Position numbers and translations under genes: made by a program. Shown piece after piece: positions 31,440 through 41,581 of a stretch of 64,000 nt of DNA (positions are counted from its first letter, which is position 1; the number at the start of each line of letters is the position of its first letter). The stretch is from the NCBI GenBank assembly GCA_963575745.1, contig CAUYUJ010021696.1, forward strand, positions 71,061 to 135,060, given 5' to 3'. The notes under the pieces were generated by a model that saw nothing but the letters and a program-made list of their open reading frames with translations, was not told the DNA's origin and searched no databases. This DNA is from Prorocentrum cordatum. Lineage: Eukaryota > Sar > Dinophyceae > Prorocentrales > Prorocentraceae.

Positions 31440-33062
31440 CCTCCCGACTCCTCCTCCTCCTCCTCCTCCTCCTCCTCCTCCTCCTCCTCCTCCTCCTCCT
31501 CCTCCTCCTCCTCCTCCTCCTCCTCCCCCTCCTCCTCCTCCTCCTCCTCCCTCCCTCCTCCTCCTCCTCCTCCCTCCTCCTCCTCCTCCTCCGCAGGAGC
31601 AGGCAGCAGGCGCGCGTCCGCTGCCACTCGGGGTCGAGGCGCAGCCCCGGGCCCTCGCAACCCGCCCGCGCCCACGTGCAGGCCCGTGGCCCGCCCCCTC
31701 CGACGCCCGGGCCTGCGCGCCGCCGCCGCGGTGTTTGGGAGCTCGCTGCCGTGGGCCCGCGGGTGCCGTCCCGGTTGGGCTCGCCTCCTCCTCCTCCTCC
31801 TCCTCCTCCTCCTCCTCCTCCCCCTCCTCCTCCTCCTCCTCCTCCTCCCCTCCTTCGCCCTCTCCTCCTCCTCCTCCTCCTCCTCCTCCTCCTCCTCCTC
31901 CTCCTCCTCCTCCTCCTCCTCCTCCTCCTCCTCCTCCTCCTCCTCCTCCTCCTCCTCCTCCTCCCTCCTCCTCCTCCTCCTCCTCCTCCTCCTCCTCCTC
32001 CTCCTCCTCCTCCCTCCTCCTCCTCCTCCTCCTCCTCCTCCTCCTCCTCCTCCTCCTCCTCCCTCCTCCTCCCCCTCCTCCTCCTCCTCCCTCCTCCGCC
32101 CTCCAGCAGGCGCGCGTCCGCTGCCACTCGGGGTCGAGGCGCAGCCCCGGGCCCTCGCAACCCGCCCGCGCCCACGTGCAGGCCCGTGGCCCGCCCCCTC
32201 CGACGCCCGGGCCTGCGCGCCGCCGCCGCGGTGTTTGGGAGCTCGCTGCCGTGGGCCCGCGGGTGCCGTCCCGGTTGGGCTCGCCTCCTCCTCCTCCTCC
32301 TCCTCCTCCTCCTCCTCCTCATCCCCTCTCCTCCTCCTCCCCTCCCCTCCTCCTCCTCCTCCTCCTCCTCCTCCTCCTCCTCCTCCTCCTCCTCCTCCTC
32401 CTCCTCCTCCTCCTCCTCCTCCTCCTCCTCCTCCTCCTCCTCCTCCTCCTCCCTCCTCCTCCTCCTCCTCCCCTCCTCCTCCTCCTCCTCCTCCTCCTCC
32501 TCCTCCTCCTCCTCCTCCTCCTCCTCCTCCTCCTCCTCCTCCTCCTCCTCCTCCCTCCTCCTCCTCCTCCGCCCTCCTCCCTCCTCCGCCCTCCTCCTCC
32601 TCCTCCACAGGCGCGCTCCCGCTGCCACTCGGGGTCGAGGCGCAGCCCCGGGCCCCGCAAACCCGCCCGCGCCCGCGCGCAGGCCCCGGCCCCGCCCCCC
32701 TCCGCGCGGGTCGCGCGAACGACGCCCGGGCCTGCGCGCCGCCGCCAAGGGGTTTGGGAGCTCGCTGCCGTGGGCCCGCGGGTGCCGTCCCGGTTGGGCT
32801 CGCCTCCTCCTCTTCCTCGTCCTCCTCCTCCTCCTCCTCTCCTCCTCCTCCTCCTCCTCCTCCTCCTCCTCCGTCCTCCCCCCCCCCCCTCCGCCTCCTC
32901 CTCCTCCTCCTCCTCCGCCTCCTCCTCTTCCTCCTCCTCCTCCTCCCCTCGCCTCCTTCGCCTCCTCCTCGCTCCTCCTCCTCCTCCTCCTCCTCCTCCT
33001 CCTCCTCCTCCTCCTCCTCCTCCTCCTCCTCCTCCTCCTCCTCCTCCTCCGCCCTCCTCCTC
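31440..33062. repeat. (TCC)n mega-array with three embedded modules
   Basis: About 1.6 kb of CTC triplets interrupted by three GC-rich modules at 31603-31785, 32103-32285 and 32608-32805. The first two modules are essentially identical over about 180 bp (GCGCGTCCGCTGCCACTCGG onward to TCCCGGTTGGGCTCGCC). The third is diverged and has an insertion (CGCGCGGGTCGCGCGAACG). Frames of over 600 codons on both strands are by-products of the triplet repeat. Confidence 0.93.
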
Positions 33063-33099
33063 TGGCCACGAGGCAAAGGCCAGGAGGCGAAGACGAGAA

Positions 33100-33235
33100 A
33101 GCGGCATAAACACAAACGTTCGGCGCTCCGCGCGGGTTTCTTGGATCCGCGCTGGGCCCCCCCGGCGGCACCTCTGGCGCCGCCCCTGCAGGTCCAAGAA
33201 ATCTCTTCGGAGCGCCAATAGTTTATGTTTATGGC
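33100..33235. mobile_element. Foldback element, copy 1
   Basis: GCGGCATAAACACAAACGTT...TTTCTTGGATCCGCGCTGGG is repeated inverted as CCTGCAGGTCCAAGAAATCT...GTTTATGTTTATGG. The same element, longer in the middle, is at 59053-59224, and a left end alone at 60200-60232. All three are preceded by GAAGA-rich sequence. Confidence 0.68.
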
Positions 33236-33562
33236 GTTTCTTCCTCTTCTAATGAGGCAAATGGGTGCTGAGGTGCTTCGCCGTCTTGGGGCCTCCTTGG
33301 GTCCTCCTCCACGGGCCCCCTGGACTGGCTGCGGGAATGACTCAGGGTAAAAGGCTGGTCCAGGAGAAGGGCCCCAGGGTCCGGGACCCATTTCCCGCAG
33401 TACCCGCTTATTTCATGCCATTTGTTGGTCCATGCGCGCGCGCTGAGTCAGACCCGTGGTGTTGGCCACCTTGGGAGCTCGGGATGGCCACGACGGGGAC
33501 GTTGGACACGTGAGGGCTTTCTCTTAGAGGACAGGGCCCTGGGACAGCCCTTGTTTTCGCTT

Positions 33563-34060
33563 CTAGCGGCGCCAGATCCAGGGCCTGGACGGAACCCAGA
33601 CCTCATGGAGACCCCCTACAAAGTGTAGAGAATCCCATTCTAGCGACACTCTGAACTCTTTGTTACCGAAGTGGTGAGATATCAGGAAGATCATGAGGAA
33701 GACTCGCTCCCAAATCGGCAGCAGCAAAGAGAGACCGTCTGGCATGCTTGCGCCAAGGTTATCCTTCCCCCTCTTGATCCTTCTCTTCCCCCTTCCTTGG
33801 CTGCCTTCCAAACAGAGGGAAGTCGCAAACCGCCAGATACATTGCAGTTCCTCTGCTGTCCTCGGCGGCCTCCGCATGAGTTCCTCTGCCAAGATGTCGG
33901 CATGGCTAAGCACAGGAAGGGACAGAAGGACCAGGTGAACAAGGAGAAGGAGAAAGAAGGACGATGGAGAGGAGAAGGAGGATCGGGGGAAGATGGAGAG
34001 GACGATGAGATGACCAGCTAGAGCTGTGCTCTCCCAGAGCGGCGCACAGTTGCCGAACAC
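33563..34060 (-). other. 165-codon open frame with hydrophobic start
   Basis: The minus frame begins with a Ser/Leu-rich hydrophobic run (SSFFLLLLVHLVLLSLPVLS) like a signal or anchor segment, then a polar part (AEELMRRPPRTAEELQCIWR). The hydrophobic run partly reflects a pyrimidine-rich strand, and a plus-strand frame is open over the same bases. Low confidence. Confidence 0.22.
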
Positions 34061-34264
34061 TGCTCGGCTCTGCCGCGGGCGACGCCCTGCTTCTCAAGCT
34101 CCTCGGGAGGCGGGCCGAACAGCCAGCACCCGGGCATCGACGCAAGGCCACGCCCCGCTTCCGAGCGGAGCTTCACCGAGGGGCTGCCCAACGGTCAGCT
34201 GCTCAACGGAGAGAATGCTCCCCCGAGCCTCGAACCATTACGGCGCAGTGCTTGCTTCGTGTAG
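34038..34264 (+). CDS. Terminal exon candidate, unknown protein
   Basis: After CTCTCCCAG (ending 34037) a frame with almost exclusively G/C third positions runs 75 codons to TAG at 34262. The polar C-terminus (SERSFTEGLPNGQLLNGENA, then PPSLEPLRRSACFV) looks like a disordered protein tail. There is no ATG in the frame, which fits an internal acceptor. The plus-strand frames at 33360-33510 (PAYFMPFVGPCARAESDPW) could belong to the same gene. No domain. Confidence 0.45.
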
Positions 34265-34631
34265 CCATCGTGATTCAGGCCGCTTTGATTCAAGCTGCCG
34301 GGTCTGAACCAGCGATGGCCAGAGTGGGGCAACTGAGCTGAGCTGTGGCCATCCTCCTCCTCCTCCTCGCCGATCGGAACTCCGAGTGCGCTCGCTGGCA
34401 GCATCCTTCCCAGGCGCACTCGGCACAGCCAGGTGGCCCTGGCGACACGGGCCTTCCCCCGGCCCGCTCCGCTTCCTGCCTGCCCTTCCCGTCCGCCTCG
34501 TCCCCTCTCTCCCCCTCCCCCTCCCCCCCCGCATCCCCCCGCCCCTGCACACGCCGACCTCTTCCGCCCCCCGCCCCCCCCGCACTCCACTTGCCACCTC
34601 CTGCGCGCGCCCCGCTCGCCTCAGCTGGGCG

Positions 34632-34906
34632 GGAGGAGGAGGAGGGGGAGGAGGAGGAGGAGGAGGAGAGGAGGAGGAGAGGAGGAGGAGAGGAGGCTCT
34701 CTCCGGCCGGCGGCGCCCGTGGGCAGCGCGGCAGCACCTGCACCTCCGCCGCCGTGCGCACCGCCCCCGCCATCCTCCTCCTCTCCTCCTCCTCCTCCTC
34801 CTCCTCCTCCTCCTCCTCCTCCTCCTCCTCCTCCCTCCTCCTCCTCCTCCTCCTCCTCCTCCTCCTCCTCCTCTCCTCCTCCTCTTCCTCCTCCTCCTCC
34901 TCCTCA
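34632..34906. repeat. GGA tract then TCC microsatellite
   Basis: GGA triplets at 34632-34692 and TCC triplets at 34771-34906 flank a short GC-rich segment. A 620-codon frame (34386-36248) passes through both. Its only protein-like parts are short. Confidence 0.9.
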
Positions 34907-34957
34907 GCCTCGCCCCTCGTCCCGGGCTGGCCTCGCGGCGCCGACGAGGTGTGCTGC

Positions 34958-35395
34958 CAGTCGCGCTTCTCGGGTGCACCGCGAGGGGGGGGGAACCCAG
35001 ACCTCCCAGGCATTGACAAAAATCAGGACGGAGGTGTTTCTCGATTTTCGGCCTCTGGCGACCCTCGCCGGGCCCCGGGACCGTCAAAGAACGACTCAGG
35101 ATGAAGAACCGGTCCTGCAGGAATGGGTCGAGACTTCCGGGGACCCCGTATTGAAAAAAACACGACATCGGATCTTTGGGCAGTCGCGTTTCTCGGGTGC
35201 AACGCGAGGGGGGGGGGGAAGGCTCAAAGGGGGACGCATCGCCCCAGACAGCCGGCTGCTCCAATTTTTGGGGTGCAATTGGGCCCTGGAGGTTCGTGCC
35301 ACTTCCCCGGGGCCGGTGTTTCGTCCTATGAGTAACTTTTTGACGCTCCCGAGGAGGCCCGGCGAGGGCCCCCGGAGGCCGAAAATTGTGCAAAT
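34958..35395. repeat. Imperfect foldback with internal duplication
   Basis: GTCGCGCTTCTCGGGTGCAC is repeated directly at 35185. ATTTTCGGCCTCTGGCGACC (about 35042) is matched inverted by GGAGGCCGAAAATTG (about 35375). Related fragments occur near 33300-33400. Confidence 0.5.
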
Positions 35396-35634
35396 TGCCC
35401 GCCGCTCATGGGGCCCGTCCCCTGCGTCGGATCTCAGGGGCACCGTCCCCCGAGCACCCGCTCATCGCGGACAGGGGCCCGGGTTCGCTGCTGGGCGCCC
35501 GGCGCCCGTCGCAGATCTTAGCGGCGATGCATCGCCGCTTCCGGGTCGATGCGTCTCCCTCCCTGAGCCCGTCCCCCCCGACGTTGCCCGTGAGGCTCGC
35601 TCGTCTGGAAGAGGTAATTACCGCTGGCGCGATG

Positions 35635-35775
35635 TATACATATACATATATATATATGTATGTAAACATACATGCATACATACATGCATACATACATACA
35701 TACGTACGTACGTACGTACGTACATACATACAGACACACACACACACACACATGCATCTATACATATATATAATT
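35635..35775. repeat. TA/CA/CG alternating microsatellite
   Basis: ATATACATATATATA, repeated CATACATA, then GTACGTACGTACGTAC and an ACACAC run: about 140 bp of nearly perfect purine-pyrimidine alternation, prone to cruciform or Z-DNA structure. Confidence 0.9.
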
Positions 35776-36034
35776 CATTTGGCGCTTCGCGCCATGTACC
35801 TTGGTCCTTGAGGCCTTGCATATGTTGGTCGTTCGCGCCATCCATAGGGGCCTTGGAAATTTGGTCCTTTCCCTGCGGTGGTTTTCAGAAGTCTTCGAAA
35901 GTTCGGGCAGTCCCTGCCCTTCCCGGGCCTCGGGGGGGCTCCCGAAAGTCGCCGTGTGAAGGGCGGAGGATAGGAGGGAGGGAACTTCGGAGAGCCAGGA
36001 AAGGAAGCGGATGTGGGGGAGGACGAGTGGTGGA

Positions 36035-36180
36035 GCGGCAGAAAGAGGAGGAGGAGGAGGAGGGGGAGGAGGAGGAGGGGAGGAGGAGGAGGAGGAGGGG
36101 GAGGAGGAGGAGGAGGGGGAGGAGGAGGAGGAGCAGGAGGAGGAGGACGAGGAGGAGGAGGAGGAGGGCGCCGTCGGGGG
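36035..36180. repeat. (GGA)n microsatellite
   Basis: About 145 bp of GGA/GAG triplets with occasional GGGGA. Confidence 0.93.
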
Positions 36181-36334
36181 ACGGCGAAGAATGTTGCAGC
36201 GGGTTGCAGCGGGTCGCAACGGGGCACGCGAACGTAAGTAAGTCTTAGGGGATGCACCAAAGCCCGGGTTCGCAACAGATTTCCGGGATTCGTGGTTGAG
36301 ATCCTACGATTGGGCTCAGTTTGGTGGAAAACGC

Positions 36335-37560
36335 CGTGTGAGCCTTGTTGGAGCCTTGCATGGTGGGCCGGCCGGCTTGGGCAGTCTCGAGCCGTCTTGG
36401 GGCCATCTTGGGCCGTGTTGGAGGCTTGGGCCCTCTAGGGACCTTACGAGGGCTACGTAGGCCCTCCTGTTGGCCTCCCATGGCCTTTTGGGGTGCCTCC
36501 CATGGCGTTCTTGGGCTTCTCTTAGGGGCCTTGTGAAGGCCTCTTGGGCCTCTTTTCGGCTCAGGTGGGGCTTCCTTGGGCAGTCCTGGGGCAGTCCAGG
36601 CCGACTAGAGGCTCTCTTGGGGGTCTCTTGGGCCGTCTTGGGGCGATACTGGAGACCTCCCTAGCTGTTGTGGACGCTGCTAAGACCCGGCCAGCGAATG
36701 TGCTGAAAGGGCACGCTTCCCGAAAAGACTGAAGCGATGTTTGCGTTCTGGGAGCCCTGTTGAGGGCGTCTGGGCCGTCTTGGGGGCCTCTGGAGGCCCT
36801 CTGGGTCTTTCTTGGAGCGCTCTTGTGCTGTCTTGGGTTTCTCTTCGGCCTCTCTGATCACCGCTCTGATCGCTTCGGGGCCTTGTGAGGGCCTGTTGGG
36901 CCTCTTTTGGGCTCATGTGTGGAATCCTTGGGCAGTCTTGGGGCCATCCAGGCCGTCTATAGATTCTCTTGGGGGTTTCTTGGACCGTCTTGGGGCGATA
37001 TTGGAGGCCTTTTTGGCTGTCCTGGACGCTGCAAAGACCCGAACAGCGATTGTGCTGAAAATGCACGTTTCCCTACGCGAATGAGGCGATTTCTGCATCA
37101 TGGGCTCTGGAGGCCCTCTGGGTCCTTCTTGGAGCGCTCTTGTGCTGTCTTGGGCCTTTCCTCGGCCTCTCTGAGCACCGCTCTGATCGCTTCGGGGCCT
37201 TGTGAGGGCCTGTTGGGCCTCTTTATGGCTCATGTCCTTGTGCAGTCTTGGCGCCATCCAAGTCGTCTACAGGCTCCCTTGGGGTCTCTTGGACCGTCTT
37301 GGGTCGATACCGGAAGCCTTTTTGGCTGTTCTGAACGTTGCAAAGACCCGAAAAGCGATTGTGCTGAAAATGCATGTTTTCCATACGGGAATCAAGCGAT
37401 GTCTGCATCATGGGAGCCCTGTTGAGGGCCTCCTGGGCCGTCCTGAGGGCCTCTGGAGGCCCTCCGGGTCCTTCTTGGAGCGCTCTTGTGTTGTCTTGTG
37501 TCTCTCTTCGGCATCTCTGATCACCGCTCTGATCGCTTGTGGCCTGCTGGAAGGACCGGC
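36335..37560. repeat. GGCCTCTTGGG-type array, three long units
   Basis: Three ~320-bp units each combine CTTGGGGCC-type short repeats with an AT-richer block (GCTGCAAAGACCCG, AGCGATTGTGCTGAAAATGC, ACGGGAATCAAGCGATG variants at about 36680, 37025 and 37335), followed by GAGCGCTCTTGTGYTGTCTTG and CTCTGATCACCGCTCTGATC. Frames of up to about 170 codons are repeat translations. Confidence 0.82.
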
Positions 37561-37994
37561 GAAGCGCCCTGGGAGGTCCAGGACGAGACGGGGGGCCTTT
37601 GGCAAGGATGTCCATGGTGCCCAGAAACCCGCGATCCTGGGGGTGCTGTTTGGGGGTGGGGTGACAGGGGTTTCCCCCCCCTTGGCTTACAAAAATAATT
37701 ATAAGAACAGTTGTGTGTATATATACATATATCTATATATGCCTGTAATTATGTATATGTTGGGGCGCTCCGAAAAGGGCCTCGCCTTTGAGGGGTCGAA
37801 AGAGTCGGCATCTGTTCCTCGGTGGGAGGCCTGCGGACGCAAAACGGAGGCGGCTCCGCTGGCGGAAGCCGGCGGAAGGCCTGCGGAGGCTTGCGGGGGC
37901 AAGCATGTTGTCGCCACGATGTGCCATTTTTTCCGGGGTCAGACTCGGGGCTTCCAGGACCCGCCATCTGCAAATTTGATGGTGTTTTTTTCAG

Positions 37995-38061
37995 GTGGCG
38001 TTCATTCAGCGGGATTGGCATCATTGCCATCCTCCTGCCAGTCATTCGCATTACCTTGCAG
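37995..38061 (+). CDS. Exon candidate encoding a TM helix
   Basis: A clear pyrimidine-rich acceptor (GTGTTTTTTTCAG) ends at 37994. One base later the frame reads WRSFSGIGIIAILLPVIRIT, then LQ, with strong third-position bias, and meets a GC donor at 38062. The segment is hydrophobic with flanking basic residues, as in a membrane helix. No neighbouring exon could be linked with confidence. Confidence 0.4.
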
Positions 38062-38244
38062 GCCACTCTTCCAGCTAGCGTCTGCTTGCAATGCTGTCCA
38101 ACTGTTTGATCGATATCTGCACGGCATGAGTTGTTACATCAATATATTTGTTTGGGTATGACTATGCTCTTCATCATCTCTGCACTCATTCTCTACCTCT
38201 TCCGTTTCCTCGTTATCTCCGTCCCCGCCCCATTCAAGTCTTCC

Positions 38245-38420
38245 TCGTTGTCCTCGTCTGTCTCCTCAGCTTCCTCCTCCTCCTCTTCCTCCTCCTCCAA
38301 TCAAGCCCGCTGCGCCCAGCGCCGCGCTTCTTCACACTGCTGGCATCGGGTGCCTCGCCACTGCACGGCACGCCCTGCGGCCTTGAGACGCCAAATGAAC
38401 TCCTGGGAGATACGGTCGCT
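38245..38420 (+). other. Exon-like island between TCC arrays
   Basis: TCC triplets (38245-38300) give way to about 120 bp in which two plus frames have strong G/C third positions (PAPRFFTLLASGASPLHGTP in one, AAPSAALLHTAGIGCLATAR in the other). The next TCC array starts at 38421. It could be an exon, but the frame is ambiguous. Confidence 0.28.
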
Positions 38421-38575
38421 CCTCCTCCTCCTCCTCCTCCTCCTCCTCCTCTTCCTCCTCCTCCTCCTCCTCCGCCTCGCCATCGTCGTCGTCCTCCTCC
38501 TCCTCCTCCTCGCCATCGTCGTCGTCCTCCTCCTCCTCCTCCTCCTCCTCCTCCTCCTCCTCCTCCTCCTCACCA
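38421..38575. repeat. (TCC)n microsatellite with CATCGTCGTCG inserts
   Basis: TCC triplets containing twice the insert CTCGCCATCGTCGTCGTCC, which recurs at 40723-40770. It ends one base before the spliced-leader relic. Confidence 0.93.
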
Positions 38576-38597
38576 TCCGTAGCCATTTTGGCTCAAG
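38576..38597 (+). other. Complete dinoflagellate spliced-leader (DinoSL) relic
   Basis: All 22 bases of the conserved leader are present (starts TCCGTAGCC, ends TTTTGGCTCAAG, with T at the variable first position). In an SL RNA gene the leader is followed by a GT donor; here CCGTTCCC follows, so this is not an SL RNA gene. Fusion of SL to downstream coding-like DNA is the established signature of mRNA-derived retroposition in dinoflagellates. It sets plus orientation for the retrocopy. Confidence 0.95.
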
Positions 38598-40269
38598 CCG
38601 TTCCCTGTCGCCCCGTCCCGCGTCCCGCCTAGCGCTCGGGTGCAGGACTGCTTGGGAGATGGCTGCGGTCGGCTGCACGGCCGCCCTCGGGGCAGCGAAG
38701 CAGCCTGCGGCCGCGGCGGGCCCCCGCTCGCTGTGGCCTGTGCGCCGCGCCAGGCAGACAGCTGCCCGCGGGGCGGCGGCTGGGCGCCTGGCGGCTGCCC
38801 TCCAGAGAGTGAGACGAGCTGGAGGCGCAGGTGGAGGCGCTGCTGGCAGCGGGCCAGGCGGCGGCCCAGGCGGCGGCCCAGGCAGCGGCTCGTGTGCTCC
38901 CCGCGGCGCAGGGCGTCGGCGGGCACGAGGCTACTGGTGCTGCGGCTCCCGTGCAGGGCGCGGCGGCCGCCGTCGGTGCGGAGCTGGTGGAGAGGCTCAC
39001 GCTGAGCGTGCCCGTCCTCAGGGCCGACTGCGAGGACGGGGAGGTCAGCGCGCTCGACGTCGGCAAGCGCAACGTGGTGACGCACCACCCTGCGGTGCCT
39101 GCCCCCGCGCTGTGCGCGCCATGTCGCAACGCGCGCTTAACCGCGTGCAGCGGGAGGCGCGCAGGACGGCGCCGTGGCGGAGGCTTGGCAGCAGGCGCGG
39201 CTGTCGCGCGCCCCTGCTGCCGCCGTGCCGCAGGCAGCCTGCCGTGCGGTCGACGGCCGAGGCTGTGCCGCTCGAGTGGGAGGTGAAGCTTCGGCGCGGA
39301 CGCCGCGTGGCTGGCAGTGCACCTCCAGGCTGGCGTCCAGTTCGCCCTCGCCGAGCGGGTGTGGCGTGCCGTCAGCCCACCAGCGAGGGGGCCCTTGGCG
39401 TCCAGAGCTCTCTGGTTCCGCGCCCCGGCCATGGGCAAGCAGTGTCGTGGAGCTGGTGGTCTCCGTGGCGGCGCTGCCGCTGCTGATGAGGATCCTGCTA
39501 CTGGCGGAGACGATATCGGGCGTGCTGGTGTTCAGGCAGCGCAACGCGGTGGCGCTCTGCTGGGGCAGGCTGGAGGTAGTCATTACGGGCAGGCTGCTGG
39601 TGCCCCTGACTTTCGTGGCGACGATGGTGGACAAGATCTTCTGGTCGTTGGAGGTCTTCGTGGGGATGCTCATGGGGATGCTGCCCCTGACCAGCGCGAA
39701 GACGATGGTGGCCTACAAGGGCGTGCAGGCTGTCATGCTCTTCGGGTCGCTGGGGGTCTTCCTGATGCTGAGCTTGGGCATGGATGTCGTCCTGGGCGGG
39801 CCGGCGGTGGACCAGATGGCGGGGACTCTCTTCGGCATGCGGGTGGCGCCCCTGACCCACGAGGTGATGAGGATGGCTTTCTTGATGCAGCTGGAGTTTG
39901 TCCTGAAGTTGATGGCGATGACGATGGTGTTCGTGCCGCTCAACGTCGCTCGCGACCTGCTGGAGTCGCCGAGGCCGTCGGCAAGGTGCGGCTCAAGGTG
40001 CTGCAGCGGCACATGGCGACGACGTCCGACAACACCGACTTCGACCGAGACCTTCGGAGGCCAGGCTGGCGCATGGAGGCGGAGGCGGACAGTCCGACGC
40101 CCGCCACGGCGGCCGAGCGTCGAGCGGGTCGGGCCTGGCTTCGTGGTGGCCGCGAGGCCCGTGTATCCATGAGCGAGGCCTGGATCAGTGGCGATGTCGA
40201 CGATCGTGGCGGCTGGGTCTCAAAAAGGGCCTTGGATCGCTATTGTCGGGCCACGGGTCGCTGCTGACC
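38598..40269 (+). pseudogene. SL-marked retrocopy of an unknown gene
   Basis: Starting right after the SL relic, about 1.67 kb of roughly 70% GC DNA is coding-like but no single frame carries it. An ATG at 38659 opens AAVGCTAALGAAKQPAAAA; near 38810 the bias moves to another frame (DELEAQVEALLAAGQAAAQA, coiled-coil-like); from 39290 a 316-codon frame (39317-40267) is uninterrupted, with AAWLAVHLQAGVQFALAERV early and VGKVRLKVLQRHMATTSDNT late. In its middle (39440-39960) the third-position bias favours a different, hydrophobic frame. Frame switches suggest a decayed retrocopy or indel errors. No poly(A) tail and no domain are recognised. Confidence 0.5.
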
Positions 40270-40722
40270 CTGGCAAGTTTCATGGTTTGCTCGGCTCCGA
40301 GTGCGCAGAGGACGGATGAATGCGTTGGCTTCGACGCGGCGCGCACTTCGAGGTCACGCGCGTCCGTGGGGGTCGCGCCGTAATGAGCCTTGGTGCGCGT
40401 CGAACCCTGCGGGGTTAACCGGCCCATCCCCCATGTCTAGCCAGCGGCAGAGATGCGACGAGGGATTGACTGCGCACTTTGGGGTTCCCTTGGCTTTCAA
40501 TCGAGGGAGCCCCCAGGACAGAGAGCAGGCGACCTGCTCACAGGGGAAGAAGTCGGCGAGCTTTTTTCCTCAGGGGGGCCCTGTCTTGGCCCCTGGCTGG
40601 TCTTCGGCCTTCCAGCCAGGGTGACAGAAAGGTCCTCTCCGACGGGCCCCCCTGGAGGGTTTTTCGCTGGTCCGTCGGACTCTCTCTTTCTTCTCTTTCT
40701 CCCTCAGTGGCGTGCGATCCTC

Positions 40723-40800
40723 CTCGCCATCGTGGTCGTCCTCCTCCTCCTCCTCGCCATCGTCGTCGTCCTCCTCCTCCTCGTCCACATCCTCCACCTC
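40723..40800. repeat. TCC microsatellite with CATCGTCGTCG inserts
   Basis: Same composite motif as at 38421-38575. It follows a pyrimidine-rich TTCTCCCTCAG at about 40708 that resembles a splice acceptor. Confidence 0.85.
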
Positions 40801-40969
40801 CCGCCCCCCCTTCTCCCCCCGCCCCCATCGGCCGAGGCGAGGCCCCTCTGCGGCCCGGGGCGCCCGCCCCCCCCCCCCCCCCCGAAGCGGCCCTCTCGAG
40901 AGTCCCTTCGCAAGCCGCCGCGGGCCGCCTGTGCGGAGGGCCATGGGCTTCCAGCTTCGTTCTTCGATG

Positions 40970-41225
40970 TGGGCGCCCAAGGGCACTGCATCCCTACCGC
41001 GCACCCTCCTGATCCGTAGCATGACGGGCGCAAACTGAGAGGTTGCGCTTTTGTCCGGCGGGGCCCCTGAAAGCTTCTCGGCTTGTAGGTCCAGGGCCAC
41101 CTTGCGACGTTCTTACGCTGCCTCGAGCTTGCGCCCCTGGCGCTCTCTTGCTAAGGCAACCCTCCTCTTCGCATCAGCTGCAGCCTGGAGCTCGCGCGGA
41201 GCGCAGTCTCTACGTCAGGCGTCAG
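40970..41225 (-). pseudogene. Coiled-coil coding remnant with in-frame stop
   Basis: Read on minus from 41225, after a TAG/A boundary, the frame gives a charged, heptad-like helix (ELQAAADAKRRVALARERQG, then RKLEAA), one TAA (41115-41113), then the same style continues in frame (ERRKVALDLQAEKLSG) and a further open stretch to about 40970. The plus-strand frame here has the Ser/Ala/Arg composition typical of the shadow of a coiled coil. A single stop in an otherwise good frame suggests a pseudogene or a sequence error. Confidence 0.42.
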
Positions 41226-41581
41226 GCCCTGGTCGGCGTCCAGGGAGCATGGGTTGGTTTCGAAGGGGGCATCTACTTGATGGCATTCTGCTTCAAGTTT
41301 TCCTGTGAGCGGAGTAAACGGCCAATTCTGCTCCTCGGTCCGCCCCGCTCATTGGACCCCCCGAGACAGCATACGCAAGAGAGGGGAGGGGAGGGGATGG
41401 AGCAGGTCTGGACCTAATCGCTGTTTTGCTGAGCTTCGGCTGTGTGTTGTTGTTCGTTGGGGCAGGGAGGTACAGGAAAGCAGGTGGAGCAGAACGAGAA
41501 ACATAACGAAGCACAAAACGACAAACAGCGTCTAGGTCCAGCCCTGGACTGGAGGAAGAAGGCAGGGCGGAGCCCGAGGGG

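Noticed and set aside
31174-33391. Frames of 620-730 codons on both strands
   Set aside because: They are translations of TCC/GGA triplets (poly-Ser/Pro/Leu or poly-Glu/Gly/Arg), open in all frames at once, with no single-frame codon bias.
34386-36248. 620-codon plus-strand frame
   Set aside because: It runs through TCC, GGA and TA/CA microsatellites. Openness comes from triplet repeats and high GC, and no segment spans two unique regions convincingly.
38576-38597. SL RNA gene
   Set aside because: The leader is not followed by a GT donor or the rest of an SL RNA, and no tandem copies are present.
39498-39860. His-rich minus-strand protein in the retrocopy
   Set aside because: Its composition is the typical antisense shadow of Met/Val-rich plus-strand codons, and the SL relic sets plus orientation.
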